From the NCBI GenBank assembly GCA_038123735.1, contig JAYPAP010000002.1, forward strand, positions 65,402 to 129,401: DNA of 64,000 bases. Direction: 5' to 3'. Positions 26,621 to 35,042 of the stretch are shown here, one piece after another (position 1 is the first letter of the stretch; each line of letters starts with the position of its first letter). Source of the stretch: REDI01 sp038123735 (GTDB taxonomy: Bacteria; Myxococcota_A; UBA796; GCA-2862545). The position numbers and the translations under genes were made by a program. Under the pieces are notes generated by a model that did not search any database, had not been told where the DNA came from, and saw only the letters and a list, made by a program, of their open reading frames with translations.

Positions 26621-28083
26621 CGCGACCACGCACGAAAGCCGGATTTAAGCCGATAATACTGTGGTTATGCACCGTGGTTCTATGCCTCGCGGCTACCGGC
26701 GCTACGCCCTCAACGTGGACCCAAGGAACCCCCGCTGCAAATACCGGTAATGTCCTTGCCGGCCTCCCAGAGCAGGTTGAGATCGCCCTCCCTCCTGCGC
26801 TCGAACCCCTCGTCCAAGGCCCGACCTTTCTCGTCTACTTTTCCCCCGGATGCCCCCATTGCCGCGATGCACAGGCAGAGCTCAACGATGTTTCGCGGCG
26901 CCTCCCAACTAACGCTCAGGTGATCGGGATCGCATCTGGGCGAAACACCGGCGTACAAGTTGATAAATTCCGATCGGAGTTCCAGGTTCCGTACCCCATC
27001 GTGATCGATACCGATGGACAGGCCGCCGCAGCCATGCGCGCCCGATCCACGCCGTCGGTCCTCTACGTGGAGAGAAAGGGCAAACGGATCCTTGCCAAGG
27101 ATGCCTGGTACCCCTTCCGCAGGGGCACGGGAACGCTCTTGGTCATGCGGGCCAAAAACCAAGCGTTCGCCGGTTTTGACCCTGGAAAATACCATGGCAA
27201 CAATACCTGTGGCGCCTGCCATACCCAGGAGGTGTCCTCGTGGATGCTATCCCTCCATAGCGTGGCTTGGGACACCCTCATTGAGCATAATGCGACCGAC
27301 CGACCGGAGTGCGTCACCTGCCATGTGACCGGAGGCGGTGCGCCATCGGGATGGCAGGCGAATGACGCGTCCACAGGCCACCTCGTCCATGTCGGCTGCG
27401 AGTCCTGCCACGGTCCAGGCGGCCCACATGATGGGGCCCGCACCGACCCACGTTCCACGTGCAACACCTGCCATGACCCGAAACACAGCATCGCATTCTC
27501 GGTCGAGAAGGGAATCCCCCATATCGACCACTTCGTGAGCGCAGCGCTCTCGGAAGATGAATTTGTCGATCGGCTACGGAAGTTACATACCGGACAACGA
27601 GAGAAACCGCTTCTCGCCTTCAATGAAGCCCCACATGTCGGCTCGGAGTCCTGCAAGAGCTGCCATTCGGAGGCCTACGCGTGGTGGAAAACGAGCGATC
27701 ATGCCACCGCAATGCAGTCGCTGTCGTCCGCGCATGCAGCGAGCACCATGGCTACCCCGAGCAATGACCCCACATGCGTACGCTGCCATGCATCACCGAC
27801 CATGCATGGCCGCGAACCTAGAGATGCGCTGGCGGATTATCGAACCCAGGAGGGGGTTGGATGCGAATCGTGCCACGGGCCTGGGGGCGAACATGTCAAA
27901 GCCGGCGGTGGTAAGGACAATATCGAGGGTTTAGGTGAGGACTGCCCTGTCTGCGTCCTCGAGTCGCTCTGCACGTCCTGTCATACCCAAAAGTGGGACC
28001 CGGGATGGGTGCTCGACCAACGCCTCCAGGCCATCCAGCATGGCCCAACGACGCATCCTGGGACCACGAAGCCTCACCCGTAG
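26617..28083 (+). CDS. Thioredoxin-like/octaheme c-type cytochrome fusion
   Basis: 488 residues. A signal peptide or anchor (about 11-30) is followed by a thioredoxin-like domain (about 65-180) with a CPHC active site at 79-82 and the cis-proline loop STPSVLYV. Then come eight CxxCH haem-binding motifs at 198, 232, 261, 282, 346, 387, 416 and 452, two of them in GCESCHGPGG repeats typical of cytochrome c-554-like multihaem proteins. A ninth pair, CPVC at 443, lacks the His. The protein should act in the periplasm as an electron carrier or reductase, perhaps coupling disulphide chemistry to haem electron flow. Start ATG 26617 overlaps the upstream stop (ATGA). Confidence 0.9.
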   Translation: MTRPRTKAGFKPIILWLCTVVLCLAATGATPSTWTQGTPAANTGNVLAGLPEQVEIALPPALEPLVQGPTFLVYFSPGCPHCRDAQAELNDVSRRLPTNAQVIGIASGRNTGVQVDKFRSEFQVPYPIVIDTDGQAAAAMRARSTPSVLYVERKGKRILAKDAWYPFRRGTGTLLVMRAKNQAFAGFDPGKYHGNNTCGACHTQEVSSWMLSLHSVAWDTLIEHNATDRPECVTCHVTGGGAPSGWQANDASTGHLVHVGCESCHGPGGPHDGARTDPRSTCNTCHDPKHSIAFSVEKGIPHIDHFVSAALSEDEFVDRLRKLHTGQREKPLLAFNEAPHVGSESCKSCHSEAYAWWKTSDHATAMQSLSSAHAASTMATPSNDPTCVRCHASPTMHGREPRDALADYRTQEGVGCESCHGPGGEHVKAGGGKDNIEGLGEDCPVCVLESLCTSCHTQKWDPGWVLDQRLQAIQHGPTTHPGTTKPHP

Positions 28084-28279
28084 GCGCTGATTCACCAGCC
28101 AACCAGCATAATACACGCCCGCTTAAATGCCATGCTTCATCCTACCCTTTACGGGGCTTCGCCCCTGGAGATTTTCGGCACTCACCACCCTTAGTGGGAC
28201 ATGGGTGCCCCGATCCCGGCAAAAATGTCGCAGTGCTATCTTACCCTACGTGCCGAACTTCAGAATCCTTGACATCCGC
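28084..28279. other. Intergenic stretch after the cytochrome gene
   Basis: About 200 bases with no convincing gene. A short hairpin, GGGGCTTCGCCCC near 28152-28165, might be a weak terminator for the upstream operon, but no T-tract follows directly. The right end merges into the sigma-54 type promoter. Confidence 0.4.
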
Positions 28280-28296
28280 TTGGCATGTATCTTGCT
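28280..28296 (+). promoter_or_regulatory. Sigma-54 (RpoN) type promoter for the VWA lipoprotein
   Basis: TTGGCATG-TATC-TTGCT fits the consensus YTGGCAYR-N4-TTGCW at every defined position, with the invariant GG (-24) and GC (-12) pairs correctly spaced. Transcription would start near 28306, just ahead of the Shine-Dalgarno (GGAGG at 28314-28318) and ATG 28323. A TTGACA at 28269 is also present but has no well-spaced -10 box. No enhancer-binding activator gene is visible in this window. Confidence 0.65.
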
Positions 28297-28322
28297 ACAA
28301 GGCGAGCGTTCCTGGAGGTCCA

Positions 28323-29906
28323 ATGCGTTTGTCTCACGCACCATGGTTTACCGTCGTCACCGTCTCCACACTCACGCTCGGTGCATGCTCCGAAAATGGC
28401 TTCAACAGCACCTTTGAGCCACCCGCCGATCGTCCCATCATCGAGTTCTTCCCACCCGAAGGCGTCGTATTTGGCGAAGCTGCTGATGGCGAAGAGATCA
28501 TCAAAGAATTCGAACTCCGTAACGTGGGCACCGCTGCCCTCGATGTGACCGATCTCGCGATCCGTTCCGACAATCCATCCTACCGAGTACTGGACACATC
28601 AGCGTTCTCTCTTCTTCCCGAAGAGTCCACCACGGTTCAAGTCGCCTTTATTCCCAAGCAGGCGAATGAGGTCTGGGGTGCTGTGGACGTGTCGAGCAAC
28701 GATTCCGTCACCGGAACCCTCGCGGTGCCTCTCCTCGGCACTGGCCTTGTTCCTGAACTTGAGATCAACCCTTGGACCCACAACTTCGGCAACCCCACCA
28801 TTGGTTGCGTCGAGTCCAAGATGGTCACCCTCGCAAACATCGGCACCGAAGACCTGATCATCACGGACTTCGACTTCTCCGCCGATCAGACCCTGTCCAT
28901 CTCTGGCTCTCCGGGCCTTCCTCTCACCCTCACCCCTGGCGACTCCACCGACGTGGAGATCAGCTTCGCTCCTGAGGCCGAGGTGAAGAACTCGTCCACG
29001 ATCACCGTGTGGTCCAACGACCCTCGCGGCGCACTTGACGCGGATCAAATCGGCGAAGGTGCATACGGTGACCCCCTGAGCGATGCCTTCGAGATGCCTG
29101 AAGCACCCCCTGTCGATATCCTGTTCGCGGTCGACCAATCGGGCTCCATGTACGAAGACGCTGGGCGTCTCGCGCAGAACTTCGGCAAGTTCATCGACCA
29201 GGTTGATGCAGTGACCACCGACTGGCAAGTCGGCGTTGTAACCAAGAACAACGGCTGCTTGAACTACGGCCCGATGAACCGATACACCTCGGACTACAAG
29301 AATAAGTTCCGCAGCGCAGTCACCATGAGCGACTCCAACCAGTCCGGCGGCGGCGGTCTCACCGAGGCCCTTCTCAGCCTGGCTAAGCTGGCCATGGAGA
29401 AGAGCTACGGTGGATGTAACGATGGCTTCCTCCGCGACGATGCTGCAACACACCTCATCCTCGTCTCCGATGAGAAGGAGCAGTCGAGCGCGAGCTGGAG
29501 CACCCTCGTCGAGCAACTCAAGAACCTCCACCCCACCAATCGCGAGCTCGTGACCATTTCAGCGGTCGCTGGCGACTACCCAGGTGGCTGCCGCAGCTCA
29601 GACGGTGAGTGGAACGAAGAGGGCAAAGGATACTACCAAGCCGTACAAGCAACCGGCGGCGAGTTCCTCTCCATCTGCGATACCGACTGGGCATCCAAGG
29701 CCGATAAGCTGGCTGAAGCAAGCTTGAAGGACCTCGCTCGGTTCACTCTCACCGGAGCGCCCGCTGAGGAAACCCTCGAAGTCTACGTAGATGGCAAGCT
29801 CTGGACCTCTGGCTACCACGCCGAGGGCGACGAGCTGGTCTTCGACCGAATCCCACCCGAAGGTGCTGACATCCAAGTTTCGTACAACGAACTCGGCTGT
29901 CAGTAA
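28323..29906 (+). CDS. Choice-of-anchor-D/VWA lipoprotein (paralogue 1)
   Basis: 527 residues from ATG 28323, with GGAGG 4 bases upstream; a longer in-frame start lacks support. It has a lipoprotein signal (TLTLGACSENGF, Cys near 22). Two Ig-like ASH/choice-of-anchor-D beta domains follow (about 45-145 and 150-250; 'FELRNVGTAALDVTDLAI', 'VTLANIGTEDLIITDF'). A von Willebrand A domain covers about 265-455, with the metal site DQSGSM and a later SDEKEQ. A short beta domain closes the protein (about 460-527). The product should sit in the outer membrane and bind a protein or surface via the metal site. It is related to the gene at 39356-41022. Its 3' end overlaps convergent ltaE by 7 bases. Confidence 0.85.
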   Translation: MRLSHAPWFTVVTVSTLTLGACSENGFNSTFEPPADRPIIEFFPPEGVVFGEAADGEEIIKEFELRNVGTAALDVTDLAIRSDNPSYRVLDTSAFSLLPEESTTVQVAFIPKQANEVWGAVDVSSNDSVTGTLAVPLLGTGLVPELEINPWTHNFGNPTIGCVESKMVTLANIGTEDLIITDFDFSADQTLSISGSPGLPLTLTPGDSTDVEISFAPEAEVKNSSTITVWSNDPRGALDADQIGEGAYGDPLSDAFEMPEAPPVDILFAVDQSGSMYEDAGRLAQNFGKFIDQVDAVTTDWQVGVVTKNNGCLNYGPMNRYTSDYKNKFRSAVTMSDSNQSGGGGLTEALLSLAKLAMEKSYGGCNDGFLRDDAATHLILVSDEKEQSSASWSTLVEQLKNLHPTNRELVTISAVAGDYPGGCRSSDGEWNEEGKGYYQAVQATGGEFLSICDTDWASKADKLAEASLKDLARFTLTGAPAEETLEVYVDGKLWTSGYHAEGDELVFDRIPPEGADIQVSYNELGCQ

Positions 29907-30837
29907 GCCTCAGCCAGGTCACTCAAGACCTGTACGGCTCGCGCCACACCGACAACATCGATGTCGAGATGTAGCGCGAGCCGAACTGTATTTGGACCAG
30001 CCGCACTGAAGAGCACCCCACGCGACTTGGCCGCCTCACACAGCTCACGAGGCGCCCGAATCCCGTTAACGAAGACCAAGTTCGTCGATGGTGTAGCCAC
30101 CGTGTAGCCCGCCCCCCGCAAGGCCTCCGCCAGTACCTGCGCACGACGATGATCTTCGGCCAGCCGACCGACGTGATGCTCCAGCGCAAATAAGCCAGCG
30201 GCGGCGAGGATCCCCGCCTGGCGCATGCCGCCACCGAGCATCTTTCGCACCCGCCGGCCGAATGCGATCGCGTCTCGGGGACCACACAGCAATGAGCCAG
30301 CAGNNNNNNNNNNGCATTAAACACCCTGGCGCCATCGAGATGGACGCTTAATCCCTCCTGATGAGCCATCCCTCCAAGAGCATCCAGTCGGTCCAGCGGA
30401 TAGACCGTTCCGCCACCGCGATTCGCCGTATCCTCAAGCGTGAGGAGCGTGGGTGGGGCGATATGTGGGTCCTCCGGTTTAAATGCCTTCCGGACCGTCT
30501 CTTCTTCCAGGATGCCATTCGCTCCGGGAAGCGGCCGGAGCTGCACTCCCGAGATCACCGCCGCACCGCCGGCTTCCCAGTTCATGGGGTGGCTATCTTC
30601 GTGAGTCAGGACCTCATCGCCACCGCGCGTGAGGATGCGGATGGCGATCTGGTTGGCCATGGTCCCGCTCGGCACGAACAGACCCGCCTCTTTTCCGGCC
30701 CGTTCAGCCGCGACCTCTTCGAGCCGGTTCACCGTAGGGTCCTCGCCATAGACGTCGTCCCCAAGGGGCGCTTCGATCATCGCCTTGACCATCGCCGCCG
30801 TGGGGCGGGTGACGGTATCACTCCGTAAATCGACCAT
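29900..30837 (-). CDS. ltaE: Low-specificity threonine aldolase, interrupted by an assembly gap
   Basis: A PLP enzyme that splits threonine/allo-threonine into glycine and acetaldehyde. N-terminal motifs are MVDLRSDTVTRP (1-12), FVPSGTMANQIA, HEDSHPMNWEAGG, and VHLDGARVFN just before the 10-N gap at 30304-30313. After the gap the frame changes and continues AGSLLCGPRD...RKMLGGGMRQAG to the end. In the family about 30 residues lie between these points, including the SKGLGAP lysine that binds PLP, so the gap is really about 90 bases. The start ATG overlaps the gpmI stop (TAATG), so it forms an operon with gpmI. Confidence 0.9.
30304..30313. other. 10-N scaffold gap inside ltaE
   Basis: By comparison with the family about 90 bases are missing, including the PLP lysine codon. 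Frame arithmetic on the flanks requires a true length of 2 modulo 3. The flanks share no obvious overlap. Confidence 0.8.
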
Positions 30838-32448
30838 TATCTCTTCCTTTGGAGTAGGGACGGTAGGTAGCCATCCGGAACGTCCGCATCGAGCATCTGT
30901 AAAAGTGTGGTTCCCACCCGTGCGATAGAGCCCCCCGAGGCCTGCTCGGTAAAGCCCCATGTGCCCCGGTCATCGAGCACAAAAAACGGAACCGGATTGA
31001 GAGAGTGACTCGTGCGAACCAGTGGTTCCCCTTGGGCATCAGTCAGGATGCGACCCTTTTTCCGCTGAAGCATCTCCTCAGCATTTCCGTGATCTGCCGT
31101 CACGAGCAACACCCCATCCACCGCACGCACCGCCTTCCACAGACGACCCACACACAAGTCAACCGCTGCCATCGCTACACGGGTGGCTTCGAGATCGCCG
31201 GTATGCCCAACCATATCCCCATTAGCAATGTTCAATCTCACGTGATCCCACCGCTGAGAGTGAATGGCCCGCACCGCGTGGTCGGTGATCTCCGCCGCCT
31301 TCATCCATGGGCGCTCATCAAACGGCAGGTCATCCGACGGGATCTCCACATACTGCTCGCGCCCTTCGTCGATCATGCCACTACGGTTACCGTTGAAAAA
31401 GAAGGTGACATGCCCATATTTCTGCGTCTCCGAGCATACCCAGCTCCGGCGTCCGGCACGTACCAGCGCCTCACCGACCGTCCGGTCGATCGCCGGTGGG
31501 GCGACCAGATAGTTCTGCGGCACCTTCAGATCGCCATCGTACTCCATCATTCCGACGAAATACGTGTCCGGAACCCGGCCGCGATCAAAGGTCGATAGTG
31601 CTGAATCCTCGAATGCACGACTGATCTCAATCGCCCGGTCACCACGGAAGTTGAAGAAGATGACCCCATGACCATCCTCGATCGGCCCCACGGGTTGGCC
31701 ATCCTCTCCCGTGATGACAAAGGCGGGGAGCCATTGGTCATCTACCTCCGCATCCTCTGCATATAAGGTGCGAATAGCATCGGAAGCACTCGGGAACGGA
31801 CGACCCGTACCATGGACGTGACACGCCCACCCGCGCTGGACCATGGCCCAATCAGCCTCGTAACGGTCCATCGTCATATGCATGCGGCCGCCTCCCGATG
31901 CGATGCGGTAGTCCCGTCCAGCCTCCCGATGGGCAGCGAGGGAACGCTCGAGCGGCTCGACCCACTCCAAGGCTGAACGCGCCGAGACATCGCGACCATC
32001 TGTGAGCACGTGTACTCGGATGCGCTTCATCCCGTCCTGTGCAGCCCGGGCGATCATCTGATGGAGGTGATCCACGTGGCTATGCACATTCCCGTCACTC
32101 AAAAGACCAATAAAATGCACGCAATCGCGCCGCATAAGCTCCGACCAGTGAGGACCTTCAAATAGGGCTCCGGAGGCAAGCGCCCCCTCCACCAGCTTCG
32201 CTCCNNNNNNNNNNATCAAAGACTCGCCCCGCGCCCAGTGCGTTGTGCCCCACTTCGGAGTTCCCCATATCCCCGTCCGAAGGCAGACCGACGGCGCGCC
32301 CATGCGCCTGGAGCGGAATCCACGGCCGCTCCGCCTTCCAGCGGTCTAAGTTCGGCGTAGGGGCTGTCGCCCAAGCGTCATCCTCCTCACCAAGTCCAAG
32401 TCCCACACCGTCTAAAATGCACAGCACGACTGGTCTGACTCGATTCAT
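30837..32448 (-). CDS. gpmI: 2,3-bisphosphoglycerate-independent phosphoglycerate mutase, with a small assembly gap
   Basis: Interconverts 3- and 2-phosphoglycerate in glycolysis using two Mn2+ ions. Motifs: VVLCILDGVGLG near the start (metal Asp), GNSEVGHNALGAGRVFD (catalytic Ser in NSEVGH), then FIGLLSDGNVHSH, VHVLTDGRD, FFNFRGDRA, and late NIANGDMVGHTG and TADHGNAEEM for the second metal site. The chain is about 534 residues after correction, near the family norm of 510-550. The 10-N gap at 32205-32214 falls between RVFD and GAKLV, where the family has a single Q, so only 3 bases are missing. Its stop overlaps the ltaE start. Confidence 0.95.
32205..32214. other. 10-N scaffold gap inside gpmI, true size probably 3 bases
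   Basis: The conserved family sequence GRVFDQGAKLV spans the gap, with only Q missing. Without the Ns the gene has 1602 bases, a multiple of three, so the true length must be 0 modulo 3. Confidence 0.8.
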
Positions 32449-32524
32449 TACGCCTCCGATGAATCTCTCTCTGTCCGTTCAGCCCCAGTAGGCTACACCG
32501 AACACACGAGGAAGGAGTCCTGTT

Positions 32525-33184
32525 TTGCTTCGTTACACTCTTGTGAGTGCGCTTCTCGCAGCCGCATGCGCCACCCCACCGTCTATCGATGCTGTCACCC
32601 CAAGTGAAGGTGTTGGTGGAAGCACGATTACCATCAGCGGCGGTCCATTCACCAGCGATGCCACCCTGGCGATTGCCCCGAATGATGTGTTCCCAAACGA
32701 AGCCATATTGCCACTTTCCGCCAATGCGCCAGAGGCGCTGCAAACCGTAATTCCCGCCCAATTGCCCCACGCTACCTATGACCTACTCCTGCGGCAGTCC
32801 GGGTTTACGGTCACGATCACCGATGGATTTAAGGTCGTTCCTCCACCGGAGGACACACCCTGTAGTCGCCTGTATACCGCCAATACGACCATTTCTATGG
32901 TGAAAAAAGAGCTGGCCATCGACCGATTTTATAAGGACGGGCGCAAAGAATCCGACCGCATCGAGCTGAAAGACGTCACCTCGATCCAGTTCCGCAATCA
33001 CGAAATGACCAGTGGTGAAACCTGCGAAGTCATCGAGCTCATCACCGATGACCAGCGCTACCGATTCGCTGATGACGTAAAGCCAACCTCGCCCCCCAAG
33101 GGTGGTCTCACCATGCTCAAACGCGCAGAGCGATTGAGCAATGAGATCAATAAGCCCCTTGAGAAGCCAGCTAGCTCCCAGTAG
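32525..33184 (+). CDS. IPT/TIG-domain lipoprotein, function unknown
   Basis: 219 residues from TTG 32525, with GGAAGGAG 8-9 bases upstream. It has a short lipoprotein signal (LLAAAC, Cys near residue 15). Residues 18-100 read like an IPT/TIG immunoglobulin domain (PPSIDAVTPSEGVGGSTITISG...). Residues about 110-190 form a second small domain in which a basic segment (DRFYKDGRKESDRIEL) and 'ITDDQRYRFADDVKP' recall a membrane-protein-associated PH-like fold; that part is a guess. Two Cys (TPCSR, GETCE) may pair. Divergent from gpmI and 2 bases from the convergent dppA stop. Confidence 0.72.
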   Translation: MLRYTLVSALLAAACATPPSIDAVTPSEGVGGSTITISGGPFTSDATLAIAPNDVFPNEAILPLSANAPEALQTVIPAQLPHATYDLLLRQSGFTVTITDGFKVVPPPEDTPCSRLYTANTTISMVKKELAIDRFYKDGRKESDRIELKDVTSIQFRNHEMTSGETCEVIELITDDQRYRFADDVKPTSPPKGGLTMLKRAERLSNEINKPLEKPASSQ

Positions 33185-33186
33185 AC

Positions 33187-34047
33187 CTACTGCAGGAAGC
33201 CGGCCAGTTCATCATGACAGCGCACGACCGCCCGCCACATGCGCTCCGCCGCAATGGCCGCGTTAGGTGCCTCAGTCTTGAAGCGCGCCTCACCGGTGCG
33301 TTCAATATGTGGTGCCCGGAGGGCTTGGACCGTCATCTCTCGCCGATAGGTCTCCACTTCCATCACGACAGGGGACCCACAGTCCAGCGCGGACAATTCG
33401 CCACGCTGCAAGCGATGAACAGCCTCTGAGGCTCCCTCTCGAATCATTGCGGCGGTAACAGAAGGGGTCTTACAGATGGCGGCCGTGGGCCCGAGGGTCT
33501 TCTTGACCGCCACACCGACTACGTTCGGCGGCAAGGTCTCTTCCATCTCCACCATGAGCCGATCGGTGCCGGTGACCAATCCAATGGGCACCCCAAATGC
33601 CCCGGCCGTCGCACTATTCAAGGCGATTTCCCCGACCCGCTCCCCATTGATCCAAAAGTCCTGAACGACCCTCCCCGACCATGTATGGGAGAGCAGGCCT
33701 TCTGGCGTGCCTGAGCGGGTGTGATGACCAACGAGCAACATGAGGTCGAAAGACGCGTCGATACCCGTCGTTTGGCATAGGGGCTTGTTGATCCAGGTAG
33801 CCGGACCCACGATCAACTCCGCGGACGAATGGAGCTCATCCAGGAGGATGTTCCTCATCACGGCATGGCCGTCATTGACGAGAAACGTCGCAGATGGCTC
33901 GACCGCCAATACACCCTCAATCGCCGCGTTGATGTCGCCGGTCATCCACCGACAGGCAGCGGCATACTGCTTTCCTTCGGGCATGAGCTGCTCGCGATGG
34001 ACAACCCCCGTGATCCCCTCCATGTCTGCACAGATAAAAACTCGCAT
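33187..34047 (-). CDS. M55 family D-aminopeptidase (DppA-like)
   Basis: 286 residues, close to the 274 of Bacillus DppA. It cleaves N-terminal D-amino acids from peptides such as D-Ala-D-Ala fragments. Zinc-site motifs are present: ADMEGITG (residues 7-14), NDGHAVMRN (about 58-66, His ligand) and LLVGHHTRSGTPEG (about 104-117, His-His). There is no signal peptide, so it is cytoplasmic. It begins 2 bases after the DUF1444-like stop and is third in a tight operon with a FAD-dependent amine oxidase, suggesting recycling of D-amino-acid peptides. Confidence 0.9.
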   Translation of the reverse strand: MRVFICADMEGITGVVHREQLMPEGKQYAAACRWMTGDINAAIEGVLAVEPSATFLVNDGHAVMRNILLDELHSSAELIVGPATWINKPLCQTTGIDASFDLMLLVGHHTRSGTPEGLLSHTWSGRVVQDFWINGERVGEIALNSATAGAFGVPIGLVTGTDRLMVEMEETLPPNVVGVAVKKTLGPTAAICKTPSVTAAMIREGASEAVHRLQRGELSALDCGSPVVMEVETYRREMTVQALRAPHIERTGEARFKTEAPNAAIAAERMWRAVVRCHDELAGFLQ

Positions 34048-34049
34048 CG

Positions 34050-35042
34050 CTACTCCTTTTCCGTGTATTTATATAATGGATCGACCGGCTGATACTCCCC
34101 CAAGGCCACCCCATCCCCCGATGGGGCACGGGTCACCGGCCACCAGTTGGGCGATAAACCTGGGATCGCAGGCCCTATGCTTCCACAATCCCGTAGGTCC
34201 TGAAACCGGACGGCCTTCGCCTCAGACAGGTTGTCGGACTCCCCAAACACCACCAGGTCTACCCACGGGATCAAGCAAGGCAGCTCACCCACGCGGGCAA
34301 AACTCACGACCCGGCCACTCGCATGCCGCAGCAAGGTATACGTGGCGCACTTCACGTCCTCACCGTGAAGCTCTTCCCACAGCGCAAAATCTTCATCCTG
34401 CCTTCTATATTCGTGGCCCAAGGTCATCCGTTGGCAGGCGTGGATGCGATGGACGAGCGGATGGTCGAGTGGTGGCTCGAAGGGGATGAGCACCCCGCTC
34501 TCATCGATGGTCCAGGGGATGAGGGACACCGGGTTGCCCGCCGCGTGAAACTGGTCCCACGCCGTCCGAAGTGCAGCCTCGAAGGGGAGACCCGAATCGG
34601 CACCAGTGATGAGGATCGTGCGCCCGTCCGGCACAAGGGCGATTGGCCGGCCTCGCACCTTCTCCGAAAAGGCAGCTAGCCAGCCAGGTAACACGAGACG
34701 ACTCGAGCCATACCCATCCGATGCTTCAAGGTGCCACACGCCGTCCACCGTCCATGGTCGGAGCCCGTCCGTAGGCGGCAGATTCCCCAACGCAGCGTTC
34801 AAAACCTCAGCGTTAGAGACGCCCCACGCCCGGAGGTGCTCCACCGTGATGTAGACCCGCACGTCAGGCAGGTCCAGGACAACCAATACATCGAGCGCCG
34901 GCCCGATCGCCTGCCGAACCAACGCAGCTTCAGGCTTCAGCAACTCTCGACGCCAGGCTCCGGTGGGCGAGGTTGCGCCACGAATCACCGGAAGCACGTG
35001 CGGCAGCGCCTCCGCCCAAGAGTCGGCCACCGCACCAAACAT
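34050..35042 (-). CDS. DUF1444-like (YtpQ-like) protein
   Basis: 330 residues with no signal peptide. The run VRVYITVEHLRAWGVSNAEVLNAAL...LEASDGYGSSRLVLPGWLA...GRPIALVPDGRTILITGAD matches the order of features in Bacillus YtpQ/DUF1444 (a 'DGYDASRIL' core followed by 'VPHQDVLILAD'), though the C-terminal 130 residues are additional. Function of the family is unknown. The start overlaps the oxidase stop by 1 base (TGATG) and the gene is sandwiched between a FAD amine oxidase and a D-aminopeptidase, so it likely acts on the same pathway. Confidence 0.7.
   Translation of the reverse strand: MFGAVADSWAEALPHVLPVIRGATSPTGAWRRELLKPEAALVRQAIGPALDVLVVLDLPDVRVYITVEHLRAWGVSNAEVLNAALGNLPPTDGLRPWTVDGVWHLEASDGYGSSRLVLPGWLAAFSEKVRGRPIALVPDGRTILITGADSGLPFEAALRTAWDQFHAAGNPVSLIPWTIDESGVLIPFEPPLDHPLVHRIHACQRMTLGHEYRRQDEDFALWEELHGEDVKCATYTLLRHASGRVVSFARVGELPCLIPWVDLVVFGESDNLSEAKAVRFQDLRDCGSIGPAIPGLSPNWWPVTRAPSGDGVALGEYQPVDPLYKYTEKE

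Noticed and set aside
28152..28165. GGGGCTTCGCCCC as a firm terminator
   Set aside because: Short stem and no adjacent T-tract; kept only as a weak note.
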